A stretch of 44,775 nt of DNA from Hydrogenophaga sp. (GCA_030696525.1 JAUYSB010000011.1:1-44775); one strand, 5' to 3'. Shown: positions 1-9,518, counted from the stretch's first letter. Made by a program: numbers and translations. Notes: generated by a model from the letters alone, not told the origin.

Positions 1-557
1 TTGACGAAGCCGTGACCCGGGAAATGTTTGCCGCAGTTGCCCATGCCACTCTGGCGCAGGCCGTGCATGATGTTTTGCGCCAGCGCGCTCACCATGCGGG
101 CATCGCGCGCAAAGGCGCGGTCGCCAATCACCGTGCTGCCGCCGTGGTCCAGATCGAGCACCGGTGTGAAGCTGAAATCCACGCCACAGGCACGCAGCTC
201 GGCACCCAGCACATAGCCGGCGGCCACCGCCGCATTGCACGCGGCCAGGGCGTTGGCGCCGGGTGTGGCCTTGTCGGGCCGCAGCCACATGTCGCCGAAG
301 GTGCGCATGGGCGGCAGGTGGGTGAAGCCGTCGGTGCGAAAGCGCTGCACCCGCCCGCCCTCGTGGTCCACCGCGATCAGCAGGTCGGCGCGCACCGCCT
401 TGACCTCGGCGCACAAGGCCGTGAGCTGGGCCCGGTTCTGCCAGTTGCGCCCGAACAGGATGATGCCGCCCACCAGCGGGTGGGCCAGGCGCTGGCGGTC
501 GGCGTCGGTGAGGGCGTGGCCGGCCACATCGATGATCAAAGGGGCATGCTGGGTCAT
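1..557 (-). CDS. nagZ: Beta-N-acetylhexosaminidase NagZ (N-terminal part, cut by window edge)
   Basis: Glycoside hydrolase family 3 enzyme that removes N-acetylglucosamine from muropeptides in the cytoplasm during cell-wall recycling. The visible 185 residues begin [16 protein letters not shown] and contain the family hallmarks [13 protein letters not shown] and, close to the window edge, GKHFPGHG, the loop that precedes the catalytic Asp/His region in NagZ. The catalytic part and C-terminus lie outside the window. The ATG overlaps the acpS stop by 4 bases (ATGA), so it is the last visible gene of the lepA-to-nagZ run. Family assignment is firm; only completeness is unknown. Confidence 0.93.
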   Translation of the reverse strand, partial: MTQHAPLIIDVAGHALTDADRQRLAHPLVGGIILFGRNWQNRAQLTALCAEVKAVRADLLIAVDHEGGRVQRFRTDGFTHLPPMRTFGDMWLRPDKATPGANALAACNAAVAAGYVLGAELRACGVDFSFTPVLDLDHGGSTVIGDRAFARDARMVSALAQNIMHGLRQSGMGNCGKHFPGHGFV

Positions 558-952
558 GGGGGTGCTTTCTCCACGACGACAAAACTCGCCGCGTAATCGG
601 TTTCGTCGGTCACGCTCACATGGGCGCTGAGGCCTCGGGCCTCAAACCAGGTCTTCAACTCGCCGTGCAGCACGATGACCGGCTGGCCGCTGGGCAGCTT
701 GGCGACTTCGCAGCTGCGCCAGGTCATGGGCATGCGCATGCCCAAACCGATGGCCTTGCTGAAGGCTTCCTTGGCGGAAAAACGGGTGGCCAGGTAACGC
801 AGGCCGCGTTCGGGCCAGCGGGCGCTGCGGGCCTGCCAGGTGTCGAACTCGCCGTCGCTGAGCACCTTGCGTGCGAAGCGCTCGCCGTGGCGTTCCAGGC
901 TGGCGCGGATGCGGCGCACGTCGCAGACATCGGTGCCGATGCCAAAAATCAT
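554..952 (-). CDS. acpS: Holo-[acyl-carrier-protein] synthase AcpS
   Basis: Transfers 4'-phosphopantetheine from CoA to the conserved serine of apo-ACP, which activates the acpP product encoded elsewhere in this window. The 132-residue protein has the two family signatures: [10 protein letters not shown] near residue 6, with the Mg-binding Asp, and [13 protein letters not shown] near residue 57, with the Glu that completes the metal site. Length is normal for AcpS (about 125-135). It overlaps pdxJ upstream and nagZ downstream by 4 bases each, a typical proteobacterial pdxJ-acpS arrangement. Confidence 0.96.
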   Translation of the reverse strand: MIFGIGTDVCDVRRIRASLERHGERFARKVLSDGEFDTWQARSARWPERGLRYLATRFSAKEAFSKAIGLGMRMPMTWRSCEVAKLPSGQPVIVLHGELKTWFEARGLSAHVSVTDETDYAASFVVVEKAPP

Positions 953-1704
953 TTCAAGCAGGCCAAATAGGCCCTCACGGTGTCCGCGTAGCCCATCTCC
1001 AGCGCATCGGCGATCAGCGCGTGGCCGATGGACACCTCGGCCACACCGGGCACCACGCGCACGAATTCGCCCAGGTTGTCGCGGTTGAGGTCGTGGCCGG
1101 CGTTGATGCCCAAGCCCACATCCAGCGCGGCCTGGGCGGCGGCGCGGTAGCGCTCCAGCTGGGCGGCTCGCTCAGGGCTGTGCCAGGCGGCGGCATAAGG
1201 TTCGGTGTAGAGCTCCACGCGGTCGGCACCCACGGCCTTGGCGGCGGCCATGTGTGCGGGTTCGGGGTCCATGAACAGGCTCACGCGCGCCCCCAGCGCA
1301 CGGGCCTCTGCGATGACGGGTCGCAGGCGCTCGGCATCGGCGGGGAAGTTCCAGCCGTGGTCGCTGGTGAACTGGCCTTCGCTGTCGGGCACGAAGGTCA
1401 GCTGGTGCAGCGGCAGGCCGCGCGCCTTCACGTCGCGCGCCACGTCGAGCAGGTTGTGGAAGGGGTTGCCTTCGATGTTGTATTCGCGGTCGGGCCAGGC
1501 CAACATCAGTTCGGCCAGCTCGAACACGTCGTGGGTGCGCACGTGGCGCTGGTCCGGGCGCGGGTGCACGGTGATGCCGTGGGCACCGGCCTGCAGGCAC
1601 AGGGTGGCGGCACGCGTGACGCTGGGAATGCCCAGGTGGCGCGTGTTGCGCACCAGGGCGACCTTGTTGACGTTGACGGACAGCGCGGTGGTGGGGTGAC
1701 TCAT
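949..1704 (-). CDS. pdxJ: Pyridoxine 5'-phosphate synthase PdxJ
   Basis: Condenses 3-amino-1-hydroxyacetone phosphate with 1-deoxyxylulose 5-phosphate to make pyridoxine 5'-phosphate, the ring-closing step of DXP-dependent vitamin B6 synthesis. The 251-residue TIM-barrel protein shows [15 protein letters not shown] at the N-terminus, [11 protein letters not shown] (phosphate and active-site region), [22 protein letters not shown] and [11 protein letters not shown], all characteristic of PdxJ. The ATG overlaps the recO stop by 4 bases. The window also holds pdxH, which oxidises the PdxJ product, but in a separate operon. Confidence 0.97.
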   Translation of the reverse strand: MSHPTTALSVNVNKVALVRNTRHLGIPSVTRAATLCLQAGAHGITVHPRPDQRHVRTHDVFELAELMLAWPDREYNIEGNPFHNLLDVARDVKARGLPLHQLTFVPDSEGQFTSDHGWNFPADAERLRPVIAEARALGARVSLFMDPEPAHMAAAKAVGADRVELYTEPYAAAWHSPERAAQLERYRAAAQAALDVGLGINAGHDLNRDNLGEFVRVVPGVAEVSIGHALIADALEMGYADTVRAYLACLK

Positions 1705-2507
1705 TCGGAACGGGCCTGTGGGTGATCGGCAACGGGCAAGGCGCCAGGCAAGGCAGCAGGGACACTGAGGGCCTGCACATCCAGCACCATCTGGCGCGTC
1801 TTGAACACGCGCACGCCGCTATGGTAGTGCAGCAGGGTGCGCAGTTGCGGGCGCAGCGCGTTCAGGCCCGGCTGGCAGGCCAGCAGCGTGTCGTCAAACG
1901 GCGCCGGCCCGTCCAAGGCCTGCTGCAGGCCCAACCAGATGGTGCCGCGCAGGGCCTGGGCCTCGCCGTCCAGGGCTTCGCGCAGGCCACCTTCGGGCAT
2001 CAACACACAGGGCGTGTCGGCCGCCACGGGCTGGGCGCTGTTGCCCAGGGTGTGCAGCCCCGGCAGCCAGCCCAGCTCGCGCAGCAGCAGCAGCTCGAAT
2101 GTGCGCAACACCGCCTGCTGCGACCCGGCCGCTTCGGCCAAGTGGCGCACGGCATTCGTGTAGTGGTCGAACAGGGCTTGGTGCGGGTCATCGCGCACCA
2201 GCAGGCGCATGAGCAATTCGTTGAGGTAGTACCCCGACAGCAGCGCCTCGCCCGTGGGCATGACGTGGCCGCCCGGCCAGTGCGCGGCCTTGAGCGTGCG
2301 CACCTCGGCGTCACCGCCCCAGCTCAGGCGCAGCGGCTGCAGCGGCAGCAGCACCGGGCGGAACTGGGAGGTGGGCTTCTTGGCGCCCTTGGCCACCAGG
2401 GCCACACGCCCGTGGTGCCGGCTCCAGGCTTCAAGGATGAGACTGGACTCGCTCCACGGGTAGCTGTGGAGGATGAAGGCGGGTTCGTCGGTGACGCGGG
2501 CGTTCAC
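1701..2507 (-). CDS. recO: DNA repair protein RecO
   Basis: RecO loads RecA onto SSB-coated single-stranded DNA together with RecR in the RecF pathway of gap repair. The chosen start is GTG at 2507, which overlaps the era stop (GTGA) and gives 268 residues beginning [16 protein letters not shown] longer in-frame opening exists upstream but lies wholly inside era. The N-terminal OB-fold matches RecO ([21 protein letters not shown], then [13 protein letters not shown]), followed by the helical domain containing [11 protein letters not shown] and [11 protein letters not shown]. The C-terminal zinc-cysteine cluster seen in some RecO proteins is not evident. Confidence 0.93.
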   Translation of the reverse strand: MNARVTDEPAFILHSYPWSESSLILEAWSRHHGRVALVAKGAKKPTSQFRPVLLPLQPLRLSWGGDAEVRTLKAAHWPGGHVMPTGEALLSGYYLNELLMRLLVRDDPHQALFDHYTNAVRHLAEAAGSQQAVLRTFELLLLRELGWLPGLHTLGNSAQPVAADTPCVLMPEGGLREALDGEAQALRGTIWLGLQQALDGPAPFDDTLLACQPGLNALRPQLRTLLHYHSGVRVFKTRQMVLDVQALSVPAALPGALPVADHPQARSE

Positions 2508-3541
2508 TCGTAGCCAAAAGAGCGGACACGGGCTTCGTCGTCGGCCCAACCCGAACGCACCTTGACCCACAGCTCCAGAAACACCTTGCAGCCCCAGAGC
2601 TTTTCGAGCTCGATGCGGGCTTCGGTGCCGATGCGCTTGAGCTTTTCGCCGCGGTCGCCAATGACCATGCCCTTGTGCCCGTCGCGCTCCACCACGATGG
2701 TGGCGGCCACGCGCTTGAGGTTGCCGTCTTCCTCGAACTTGTCGATCACCACGGTGGAGGTGTAGGGCAGCTCGTCGCCAGTCAGGCGGAACAGCTTTTC
2801 GCGCACCATTTCGGCGGCCATGAAACGTTCGCTGCGGTCGGTCAAGGCCTCAGCGTCAAACATCCAGGGCTGCTGAGGCAGGTATTTTTCGCAGATGCCG
2901 AAGAAACGCGAGACATCGCGCGGGTTCTTGGCCGACATCGGCACGTATTCGGCAAACGCGTGGCGCTCCTGCATGCTGCGCAGCCAGGGCGCCAGCTCGC
3001 CACGGCGGTGCACGAGGTCGAATTTGTTGGCCACCAGAATGGCCGGCACGTTGGCCGGCAACAGCGACAGGACCTTGGCATCGGCCAGGTTGAAGTGCCC
3101 GGCTTCAACCACAAACACGATCAGGTCCACGTCGTTGACGGCGCCGACCACGGTTTTGTTCAAGGACTTGTTGAGTGCGTTGCCATGGCGCGTCTGAAAG
3201 CCCGGCGTGTCCACAAACACGTACTGCGTGGCGCCCACGGTGCGCATGCCGGTGATGCGGTGCCGGGTGGTCTGCGCCTTGCGCGAGGTGATGCTGACCT
3301 TTTGCCCCACCAGCGCGTTCATCAGCGTGGATTTGCCCACGTTGGGCTTGCCGACGATGGCGATGAAGCCGCAGTGCTGTGCTTCGGGCGGCACCACCTC
3401 AGGTTCGGCCAGGGGCGCCTCTTCGGCCGGGGCGGGTTCGGCACCGGGCTGGCCCAGCGCGCGCGCCAGCATGGCCTCCAGATCGGGGTCGGTGGGCACG
3501 GGCGGGGTGGCGTCGGCGGGTTTCGAAGATTTGGGGCTCAT
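2504..3541 (-). CDS. era: GTPase Era
   Basis: Essential Ras-like GTPase that binds the 3' end of 16S rRNA and assists 30S maturation. From the ATG at 3541 (TGATG overlap with the rnc stop) the protein has 345 residues. Residues 1-57 form a Pro/Glu/Ala-rich extension absent from E. coli Era. The G domain follows with the P-loop GKPNVGKST near 64-72, DTPGF (G3) and NKFD (G4), and the C-terminal KH domain contains the [13 protein letters not shown] loop. The rnc-era-recO order is conserved in proteobacteria. An upstream in-frame extension was rejected because it reads back into rnc. Confidence 0.97.
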   Translation of the reverse strand: MSPKSSKPADATPPVPTDPDLEAMLARALGQPGAEPAPAEEAPLAEPEVVPPEAQHCGFIAIVGKPNVGKSTLMNALVGQKVSITSRKAQTTRHRITGMRTVGATQYVFVDTPGFQTRHGNALNKSLNKTVVGAVNDVDLIVFVVEAGHFNLADAKVLSLLPANVPAILVANKFDLVHRRGELAPWLRSMQERHAFAEYVPMSAKNPRDVSRFFGICEKYLPQQPWMFDAEALTDRSERFMAAEMVREKLFRLTGDELPYTSTVVIDKFEEDGNLKRVAATIVVERDGHKGMVIGDRGEKLKRIGTEARIELEKLWGCKVFLELWVKVRSGWADDEARVRSFGYE

Positions 3542-4221
3542 CAGGGCAGGGTTCTGAGGTGTAGCAGCATGGCAGCAGCTGCGGATTGTTCGGCGGCGCG
3601 CCGCGAATTGCCTATGCCACGTTCGCTTCGACCCAGTTCGGCCACCTCGCATTCGACGTCAAAGGTTTGTTTGTGGGCTTCGCCCAGCGTGGCCACCACG
3701 CGGTATTGCGGCAGCTTCATTTTGCGACCCTGCAGCCACTCCTGCAACTCGGTCTTGGGGTCCTTGGCGCTGGCAACCATCGTCGGATTGACATCCACCT
3801 TCTGGTAGAGCCGGCGCACCAGCGCCTGTGCGGCATCAAAACCGGCGTCCAGGTAGACGGCACCGATAATGGCCTCCAGCGTGTCGGCCAGGATGGACGG
3901 TCGCTTGTTGCCACCGGAGCGTTTTTCGCCATCGCCCAGGCGCAGCAGTGCGGGCAAGCCCAAGGCCACGGCCAGGCCATGCAGTGTGTCCTGCTTGACC
4001 AGGTTGGCGCGGATGCGGGAAAGGTCGCCCTCGGCCTGCTGGCTCAGCTGCTCGTACAACAAACCGGAAATGGCCAGGTTGAGCACCGAATCGCCCAGAA
4101 ATTCGAGCCGTTCGTAATGGTCGGCCCCGAAACTGCGGTGGGTCAGCGCCTGCTCCAGCAGGCGCGGCTGGCGGAAGGTGTGCGCCAGGCGCTGTTGCAG
4201 CGCCTGCAAATCGTGGGTCAC
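3541..4221 (-). CDS. rnc: Ribonuclease III
   Basis: Double-strand-specific endoribonuclease that processes rRNA precursors and structured mRNAs. The 226-residue protein has the RNase III signature [18 protein letters not shown] near residues 35-52 and the second acidic cluster in [15 protein letters not shown], which together form the metal site. A C-terminal dsRNA-binding domain begins near [12 protein letters not shown]. The start is GTG at 4221, four bases after the DUF4845 stop. The length equals that of E. coli RNase III. Confidence 0.97.
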   Translation of the reverse strand: MTHDLQALQQRLAHTFRQPRLLEQALTHRSFGADHYERLEFLGDSVLNLAISGLLYEQLSQQAEGDLSRIRANLVKQDTLHGLAVALGLPALLRLGDGEKRSGGNKRPSILADTLEAIIGAVYLDAGFDAAQALVRRLYQKVDVNPTMVASAKDPKTELQEWLQGRKMKLPQYRVVATLGEAHKQTFDVECEVAELGRSERGIGNSRRAAEQSAAAAMLLHLRTLP

Positions 4222-4225
4222 GTGC

Positions 4226-4567
4226 TCACTTGGAGTTGCCCTTGAGCTTGAAGGTCAGGTAGACCGGCCCGCCCAGGGGGATTTCGCGCTCGTAGGCGAA
4301 GGACACCACCACCTTGTCGGCTTCCTTGGTGATTTCCAGGTCCTTGCCCGCCACCGAGCTGAAGTCGTCGATGGCCTGGGCGCGGTCGAAAGCGGCGCGC
4401 ACGGTGGCCACGGTGGTTTCCTGCGCCGCCTTCTTGGAGGCCTTGATGATGGCCTGGTATTCCAACATCACCGGCACGGCCTGGGCGGCGATCACGCCCA
4501 GAAAGGCCAGCATGCCGCCCACCACCAGCAGCCCGATCAGGGACAGTCCACGCTGTGTCGATTTCAT
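4226..4567 (-). CDS. DUF4845 family membrane-anchored protein
   Basis: Small protein of 113 residues with one N-terminal membrane segment (about residues 10-32, [24 protein letters not shown]) and a short soluble domain outside. The [12 protein letters not shown] opening resembles a type IV pilin-like leader, as is usual for DUF4845 proteins, but no pilus genes are nearby. Its fixed place between lepB and rnc is the usual betaproteobacterial arrangement. No biochemical function is established for the family; the context suggests only co-expression with signal peptidase and RNase III. Confidence 0.85.
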   Translation of the reverse strand: MKSTQRGLSLIGLLVVGGMLAFLGVIAAQAVPVMLEYQAIIKASKKAAQETTVATVRAAFDRAQAIDDFSSVAGKDLEITKEADKVVVSFAYEREIPLGGPVYLTFKLKGNSK

Positions 4568-4613
4568 GCCCAGCTCCAGAGGGTTGTTGACATTCGGATG
4601 CCGTGCATCTTAC

Positions 4614-5597
4614 TCACTGGAAGGACCCGATGCGTTTGAAATTGCCGAAGTTCATCCAGACAAAAAACGCCTTGCCGACGATGTTGGCCTCGGGCACAAA
4701 GCCCCAGTAGCGCGAATCCAGCGAGTTGTCGCGGTTGTCGCCCATCATGAAGTACTGGCCTTCGGGCACCTTGCACACCACGCCTTCGGCGCTGTAGCGG
4801 CACTGGTCGTTGAACGGGAATTCGGTGGCGCCGGGGATGAAGGCGGGTCGGCCATCGTCGTTGAGCGTGCCATAGGTCTTGCCGCCCAGCTCTTCCTTGA
4901 ACTGCTTGCTGTAGCGCATACTGTCGGCGTCGAAAAAGTCGGGCTGGGCCGCCGTGGGCACGGGCTGGCCGTTGACGGTCAGGCGCTTGTTCAGGTAGGC
5001 CACTTCATCGCCCGGCACGCCCACCACACGCTTGATGTAGTCGAGGCTGGGCTGCGGCGGGTAGCGGAACACCATCACGTCGCCGCGTTGCGGCTCGTTG
5101 TTGGCGATGATCTTCTTGTTGATCACCGGCAGGCGCACACCGTAGTGGTACTTGTTGACCAGGATCAGGTCACCCACCAAAAGTGTAGGGATCATGGAGC
5201 CCGAGGGGATCTTGAAGGGCTCGAACAGGAAGGAGCGCAACACGAACACCACCAGGATCACCGGGAACAGGCCGGCGGTCCAGTCCAGCCACCAGGGCTG
5301 GGCCAGCAGCTTCTGGCGCGCCGGTTCGGTGGCGTCGGTGTCGAACTTGGTGATGCCCTGGCGCTTGAGCTCGGCCATGCGCTGGGCATGTTGTTCCGCC
5401 AGTTGCTGCGCGGCGCGCTCGCGTTGTGGTTTGAAAACCAGCTTTTCGGCCACCCAGTAGACACCGGTCACCACCGTGGCCAAAAACAGCAGCAGCGCGA
5501 AATTGCCCTCCACCAAACCCAGGTACCAGGCGCCCGCATAGCCCACAAACAGGCCCAGCACCACGGCGGTCACGCCACTCATCGTCGACTGCTGCAT
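4614..5597 (-). CDS. lepB: Signal peptidase I LepB
   Basis: Inner-membrane serine protease that removes signal peptides from exported preproteins. From the ATG at 5597 (TGATG overlap with the lepA stop; a TTG lies one codon earlier) it has 327 residues. Two N-terminal hydrophobic segments are followed by a charged cytoplasmic loop and a third hydrophobic segment near 107-123. The catalytic serine is in PSGSM (Ser134) and the general-base lysine in DYIKRVVG (Lys189). Box E, MGDNRDNSLDSRYWG, is intact near the C-terminus. The lepA-lepB order is conserved. Confidence 0.97.
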   Translation of the reverse strand: MQQSTMSGVTAVVLGLFVGYAGAWYLGLVEGNFALLLFLATVVTGVYWVAEKLVFKPQRERAAQQLAEQHAQRMAELKRQGITKFDTDATEPARQKLLAQPWWLDWTAGLFPVILVVFVLRSFLFEPFKIPSGSMIPTLLVGDLILVNKYHYGVRLPVINKKIIANNEPQRGDVMVFRYPPQPSLDYIKRVVGVPGDEVAYLNKRLTVNGQPVPTAAQPDFFDADSMRYSKQFKEELGGKTYGTLNDDGRPAFIPGATEFPFNDQCRYSAEGVVCKVPEGQYFMMGDNRDNSLDSRYWGFVPEANIVGKAFFVWMNFGNFKRIGSFQ

Positions 5598-7405
5598 CAA
5601 TCCTCCACTTGCAAAATGGCCAGAAATGCCTCTTGGGGCACTTCCACCGATCCGATCTGTTTCATGCGCTTCTTGCCCGCCTTCTGTTTTTCCAGCAGCT
5701 TGCGCTTGCGCGAGATATCACCACCATAACATTTGGCCAACACGTTTTTGCGCAGGGCCTTGATGGATTCGCGCGCGATGATGGTGCCGCCAATCGCGGC
5801 CTGGATGGCCACGTCAAACTGCTGGCGGCTGATGATCTCGCGCATCTTGGCCACCACGGCGCGCCCGCGGTACTGCGACTGGCTGCGGTGCACGATGATG
5901 GACAGGGCATCGACCTTTTCGCCGTTGAGCAGGATGTCGACCTTGACCACGTCGGAGGCGCGGTACTCCTTGAACTCGTAGTCCATGGACGCATACCCCC
6001 GGCTGACCGACTTGAGCTTGTCGAAGAAGTCCAGCACGATCTCGCCCAGCGGCATGTCGTAGGTCAGCATGACCTGTTTGCCGTGGTAAGCCATGTTGAT
6101 CTGGGCGCCACGCTTCTGGTTGGCCAGCGTCATGACGGCACCCACGTACTCCTGCGGCATGTACAGGTGCACCGTGACGATGGGCTCGCGTATCTCTTCC
6201 AGGCGCCCCTGGTCCGGCATCTTGGAGGGGTTCTCCACCATGATGACTTCGCCATCGCCCTTGACCACCTGGTAGACCACGCTGGGCGCGGTGGTGATGA
6301 GGTCCTGGTCGAATTCGCGCTCCAGGCGCTCCTGCACAATTTCCATGTGCAGCAGGCCCAGAAAGCCACAGCGGAAGCCAAAACCCAGCGCCTGCGACAC
6401 CTCGGGTTCGTACATCAGCGCGGCGTCGTTGAGCTTGAGTTTTTCCAGCGCGTCGCGCAGGGCGTCGTACTCGCTGGCCTCGGTGGGGTACAGGCCGGCA
6501 AACACCTGCGGCTGCACTTCCTTGAAGCCGGGCAAGGCCTCGGCGGCCGGGCCCAGGTTGTTGGGCAGCTTTTTTTCCAGGGTGATGGTGTCGCCCACCT
6601 TGGCGGCCTGCAGCTCCTTGATGCCGGCGATGATGTAGCCCACCTCGCCCGCTTCCAGCGAATCGCGCGCTTCGTTGGCGGGGGTGAACACACCCAGCGT
6701 GTCGGCGTTGTACACCGTGTTGGTGGCCATCATCTTGAAGCGCTCGCCCTTTTGCAGGCGGCCGTCCACCACACGCACCAGCATCACCACACCCACGTAG
6801 GTGTCGAACCAGCTGTCCACGATCATGGCGCGCAGCGGCGCGTTCGGGTTGCCCTTGGGCGCCGGGATGCGCGCGACAACCGCTTCCAGGATGTCTTCCA
6901 CGCCCATGCCGGTCTTGGCCGAACAGGGGATGGCATCGGTGGCGTCGATGCCGATCACGTCTTCGATTTCGGCCTTGGCGTTGTCCGGGTCGGCGTTGGG
7001 CAAGTCCATCTTGTTGAGCACCGGCACCACCTCCACCCCCAGGTCGAGCGCGGTGTAGCAGTTGGCCACGGTCTGGGCTTCCACGCCCTGGCTGGCGTCC
7101 ACCACCAGCAGCGCGCCTTCGCAGGCACTCAGCGAGCGGCTCACTTCGTAGGAGAAGTCCACGTGGCCGGGCGTGTCGATCAGGTTGAGGTTGTAGACCT
7201 GCCCGTCGCGTGCGGTGTACTTGAGCGCGGCGGTCTGCGCCTTGATGGTGATGCCACGCACTTTTTCAATGTCCATCGAGTCGAGCACCTGCTCGCTCAT
7301 CTCGCGGTCCGACAGGCCGCCACAGCGCGAAATGATGCGATCGGCCAGCGTGGATTTGCCGTGGTCGATGTGGGCGATGATGGAAAAATTCCTGATGTGA
7401 TTCAT
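5597..7405 (-). CDS. lepA: Elongation factor 4 (LepA) GTPase
   Basis: Ribosome-associated translational GTPase that helps translation initiation and rescue of stalled or back-translocated ribosomes. The start is ATG at 7405; a GTG lies one codon upstream. The 602 residues include the P-loop AHIDHGKST near 11-19, switch [10 protein letters not shown], the NKMD guanine-specificity motif and the LepA-specific C-terminal domain ending [20 protein letters not shown]. No good Shine-Dalgarno or -10 box was seen in the 80 bases before the start. A strong terminator-like hairpin lies further upstream (7488-7520), so expression may depend on read-through or a weak promoter. Confidence 0.97.
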   Translation of the reverse strand: MNHIRNFSIIAHIDHGKSTLADRIISRCGGLSDREMSEQVLDSMDIEKVRGITIKAQTAALKYTARDGQVYNLNLIDTPGHVDFSYEVSRSLSACEGALLVVDASQGVEAQTVANCYTALDLGVEVVPVLNKMDLPNADPDNAKAEIEDVIGIDATDAIPCSAKTGMGVEDILEAVVARIPAPKGNPNAPLRAMIVDSWFDTYVGVVMLVRVVDGRLQKGERFKMMATNTVYNADTLGVFTPANEARDSLEAGEVGYIIAGIKELQAAKVGDTITLEKKLPNNLGPAAEALPGFKEVQPQVFAGLYPTEASEYDALRDALEKLKLNDAALMYEPEVSQALGFGFRCGFLGLLHMEIVQERLEREFDQDLITTAPSVVYQVVKGDGEVIMVENPSKMPDQGRLEEIREPIVTVHLYMPQEYVGAVMTLANQKRGAQINMAYHGKQVMLTYDMPLGEIVLDFFDKLKSVSRGYASMDYEFKEYRASDVVKVDILLNGEKVDALSIIVHRSQSQYRGRAVVAKMREIISRQQFDVAIQAAIGGTIIARESIKALRKNVLAKCYGGDISRKRKLLEKQKAGKKRMKQIGSVEVPQEAFLAILQVED

Positions 7406-7487
7406 CACGAGAAAGGCTCAAACAAGGGCGCCAGCAAGGATGCTGAGGCCTGGGACACCATGAGCCAACGGCCGGGCCGAGCTCATG

Positions 7488-7520
7488 AAAAAGGGGCGCG
7501 TCAACTTGTTGACGCGCCCC
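7488..7520 (-). terminator. Perfect 12-bp intrinsic terminator hairpin upstream of lepA
   Basis: Arms 7493-7504 and 7509-7520 are perfectly complementary with a 4-base loop, and on the minus strand the hairpin is followed at once by TTTTT. It lies about 80 bases before the lepA start and about 400 bases after the mucD stop, so it would end any transcript that enters lepA from upstream. Confidence 0.8.
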
Positions 7521-7553
7521 GAACCAACAATCAATGGCAACTGCGATAGTTGG
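7488..7553 (-). ncRNA. Candidate small RNA ending in a strong intrinsic terminator
   Basis: On the minus strand a TAAAAT box (7565-7560) is followed after about 7 bases by a stretch able to form a small CAACT/AGTTG hairpin and then a perfect 12-bp GC-rich hairpin with a run of five T. This would give an RNA of about 65 nucleotides. It sits in the gap between mucD and lepA, beyond the separate mucD terminator, so the second terminator needs its own explanation. No -35 box is clear and no known RNA family was recognised. A leader attenuator of lepA is the main alternative. Confidence 0.35.
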
Positions 7554-7634
7554 GGCTTCATTTTAGGCAAAAAGCGGGGGGCGCACCGCCGTGAAAATGG
7601 GGAGCAGCCCCTGTTGCCAGGTCACAACGCCCAA

Positions 7635-7643
7635 TTATCCACA
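7635..7643 (+). promoter_or_regulatory. Perfect consensus DnaA box
   Basis: The 9-mer TTATCCACA matches the high-affinity DnaA box exactly. It is alone: no cluster of further boxes or A+T-rich unwinding element that would indicate an origin was seen. It could be a regulatory or titration site, or chance. Confidence 0.5.
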
Positions 7644-7846
7644 AGTTAATCACAAGTTGTTCGCGCAGCGTTTTCAGGGCCTGTGAGCAAGTCCCCTGGC
7701 CTTTCGCATCGCGAACCATCCCCACAAGACACACCACCAATCGGTGGCGATTGGGCGGGATTTTAACGGTTCAGGTCACAGCCCAAACAAGTTGGTGACC
7801 GCTCACCTACTTTTAATCCTGTCCACGGGGTCGCTGAAGACTGTTT

Positions 7847-7904
7847 AAAAAAGCCAACAGGCCGCGAAAAGCCCACCCGAGCGGGGGGCCTTTCACGGCC
7901 TGTT
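7847..7904 (-). terminator. Intrinsic terminator after mucD
   Basis: Ten bases past the mucD stop, arms AACAGGCCG (7856-7864) and CGGCCTGTT (7896-7904) enclose a further imperfect GC stem. On the minus strand this is followed by GGC and a run of six T (7852-7847). It is the natural end of the rpoE-rseA-rseB-mucD transcript. Confidence 0.7.
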
Positions 7905-7913
7905 CACGAAACG

Positions 7914-9416
7914 TCAACGGGTGGCGCTGGGGCGGATGACGGCGTACTGAGCCCATTCACCGCGGCGGAACAACACGTTGATGGGGCGCGCCTTGTCGGC
8001 TTTGGCCACCACCGCCTCAAAGGCTTTGAGATCCTTGACCTCGGTGTTGGCCACGGCCAAGATCACGTCGCCCTCGCGCAGCCCGGCGCGGGCCGCCGCG
8101 CCCTCGGCGCCGTCGATGCGCACGCCGCCACCGAGCTTGAGCTCGGCCTTGGTCTCGTCGGTCAGCTCGCTCAGGCTCAGGCCCAGCGACTTGACCAGGC
8201 TGGTCACGGGCGGTTTGGTGTCCTTGGGCTCGGGGCGTTGTGCCACGCGCTCAGGCTCGACCTCACCAACGGTGATGGTCAGGTCCTTGGTGCTGCCACG
8301 GCGGAACACGGTGACCGTGCTGCGTGCGCCCGGCTTGGTGTTGCCCACCAAACGCGGCAAATCGACCGACTTCTCGATGGTCTTGCCGTCAAAGCGCACG
8401 ATGATGTCGCCCGGCTCGATGCCGGCCTTGGCCGCAGGCGAATCGGGCTCGACGCTGCGCACCAGCGCGCCTTCGGGCTTGCCCAGACCGATGGACTCGG
8501 CCACTTCCTTGCTCACCTGGTCGATGCCCACGCCAATGCGCCCGCGCGTGACGCGACCGCTGCTGCGCAACTGGTCCGACACACGCACCGCCTCGTCGAT
8601 GGGGATGGCAAACGAGATGCCCTGGAAGCCACCCGAGCGCGAGTAGATCTGGCTGTTGATGCCCACCACCTCGCCGCGCATGTTGATCAAGGGGCCGCCC
8701 GAGTTGCCGGGGTTGATGGCCACGTCGGTCTGGATGAAGGGCAGGTAATCGCCGGTGTCGCGCTGCTTGGCGCTCACGATACCGGCGGTGACGGTGTTCT
8801 CCAGCCCGAAAGGCGAGCCAATGGCCATCACCCACTCGCCCACGCGCAGGCGGTTCACGTCGCCGATCTTCACGGCGTTGAGGCCCGTGGCCTCGATCTT
8901 GACCACCGCCACGTCGGTGCGCTTGTCGGCGCCCACGATGCGGGCCTTGAACTCGCGCTTGTCGGGCAGGGTCACGATGACCTCGTCGGCGCCATCCACC
9001 ACGTGGGCGTTGGTCATGATGAAGCCGTCGGCGGTGAGCGCAAAACCCGAGCCCACACCACGCGGGCGGTCGGCCTCGTCGCCATCGCGCTCGGCGCGGG
9101 GGCCACGCGGCGTGGCGCCGGGCGGAATGGGGATGCCGAAGCGGCGGAAGAACTCCAGCATCTGCTCTTCCTGGCCGCCGGAGCGTGCGCCCTGGCGGAC
9201 CTTTTCAACCGTGCGGATGTTGACCACCGACGGCCCCACCACATCGACCAGCTCGGTGAAATCGGGCAGGCCACGCACCAGCGGCGCGGCGCCCGCGCTT
9301 TGTGCGGCCACCGGCTTGAGCGGCATGACCGCGATGGTGGCAGCCACCGACAGGGTGGAGACGAGGGCCAGCGTCGCGATGCGCTGCCCCCAGGTGCTTG
9401 GCGTCTGAATGTGCAT
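7914..9416 (-). CDS. mucD: Periplasmic DegP/MucD-type serine protease
   Basis: HtrA-family protease and chaperone that degrades misfolded envelope proteins; as last gene of the sigma-E operon it corresponds to MucD. The start at 9416 is chosen for its GGAAGGA ribosome site; 10 more codons are open upstream. The 500 residues have a signal peptide (about 1-38, cleavage near VAAQS), a trypsin-like domain with the triad His138 (TNAHVV), Asp168 (KRTDVAV) and Ser239 (NPGNSGGP), and two PDZ domains (about 290-375 and 410-495). A basic/acidic linker at 99-120 matches the LA-loop region. The protein appears fully active. Confidence 0.93.
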   Translation of the reverse strand: MHIQTPSTWGQRIATLALVSTLSVAATIAVMPLKPVAAQSAGAAPLVRGLPDFTELVDVVGPSVVNIRTVEKVRQGARSGGQEEQMLEFFRRFGIPIPPGATPRGPRAERDGDEADRPRGVGSGFALTADGFIMTNAHVVDGADEVIVTLPDKREFKARIVGADKRTDVAVVKIEATGLNAVKIGDVNRLRVGEWVMAIGSPFGLENTVTAGIVSAKQRDTGDYLPFIQTDVAINPGNSGGPLINMRGEVVGINSQIYSRSGGFQGISFAIPIDEAVRVSDQLRSSGRVTRGRIGVGIDQVSKEVAESIGLGKPEGALVRSVEPDSPAAKAGIEPGDIIVRFDGKTIEKSVDLPRLVGNTKPGARSTVTVFRRGSTKDLTITVGEVEPERVAQRPEPKDTKPPVTSLVKSLGLSLSELTDETKAELKLGGGVRIDGAEGAAARAGLREGDVILAVANTEVKDLKAFEAVVAKADKARPINVLFRRGEWAQYAVIRPSATR

Positions 9417-9518
9417 GCTTGTCCTTCCGAAACGAATGGCTTCCACGAAGTGGGGGCTGGTGGCCGGATGTTCAACCCTGCGGGGCGCCGCGCCCCGCGT
9501 GCCTGCTGTGATCCGCCG

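Larger units (their letters stand above)
7409..7913. other. 500-base gap between mucD and lepA
   Basis: No convincing protein gene is present; a 60-codon minus-strand frame at 7558-7740 has no recognisable features. The stretch holds two terminator-like hairpins (7488-7520 and 7847-7904), a perfect DnaA box (7635-7643), and a degenerate direct repeat of the form CAGGTCACA-GCCCAA-ACAAGTT at 7618-7647 and 7772-7793. The second copy is part of an inverted repeat GGTCAC/GTGACC (7774-7779 and 7795-7800). A TTAAAAT box lies on the minus strand near 7764. The composition is clearly more A+T rich than the flanking genes. Confidence 0.6.

Noticed and set aside
5609-7549. 646-codon plus-strand ORF opposite lepA
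   Set aside because: Antisense shadow of lepA with His/Val/Gly-rich composition and no domain; lepA itself is unmistakable.
7635-7643. Replication origin at the DnaA box
   Set aside because: Only one perfect box, no cluster, no unwinding element, and no dnaA, dnaN or parAB genes nearby.
7558-7740. 60-codon minus-strand ORF in the mucD-lepA gap
   Set aside because: No ribosome site, no protein-like character, and it overlaps the DnaA box and repeats.
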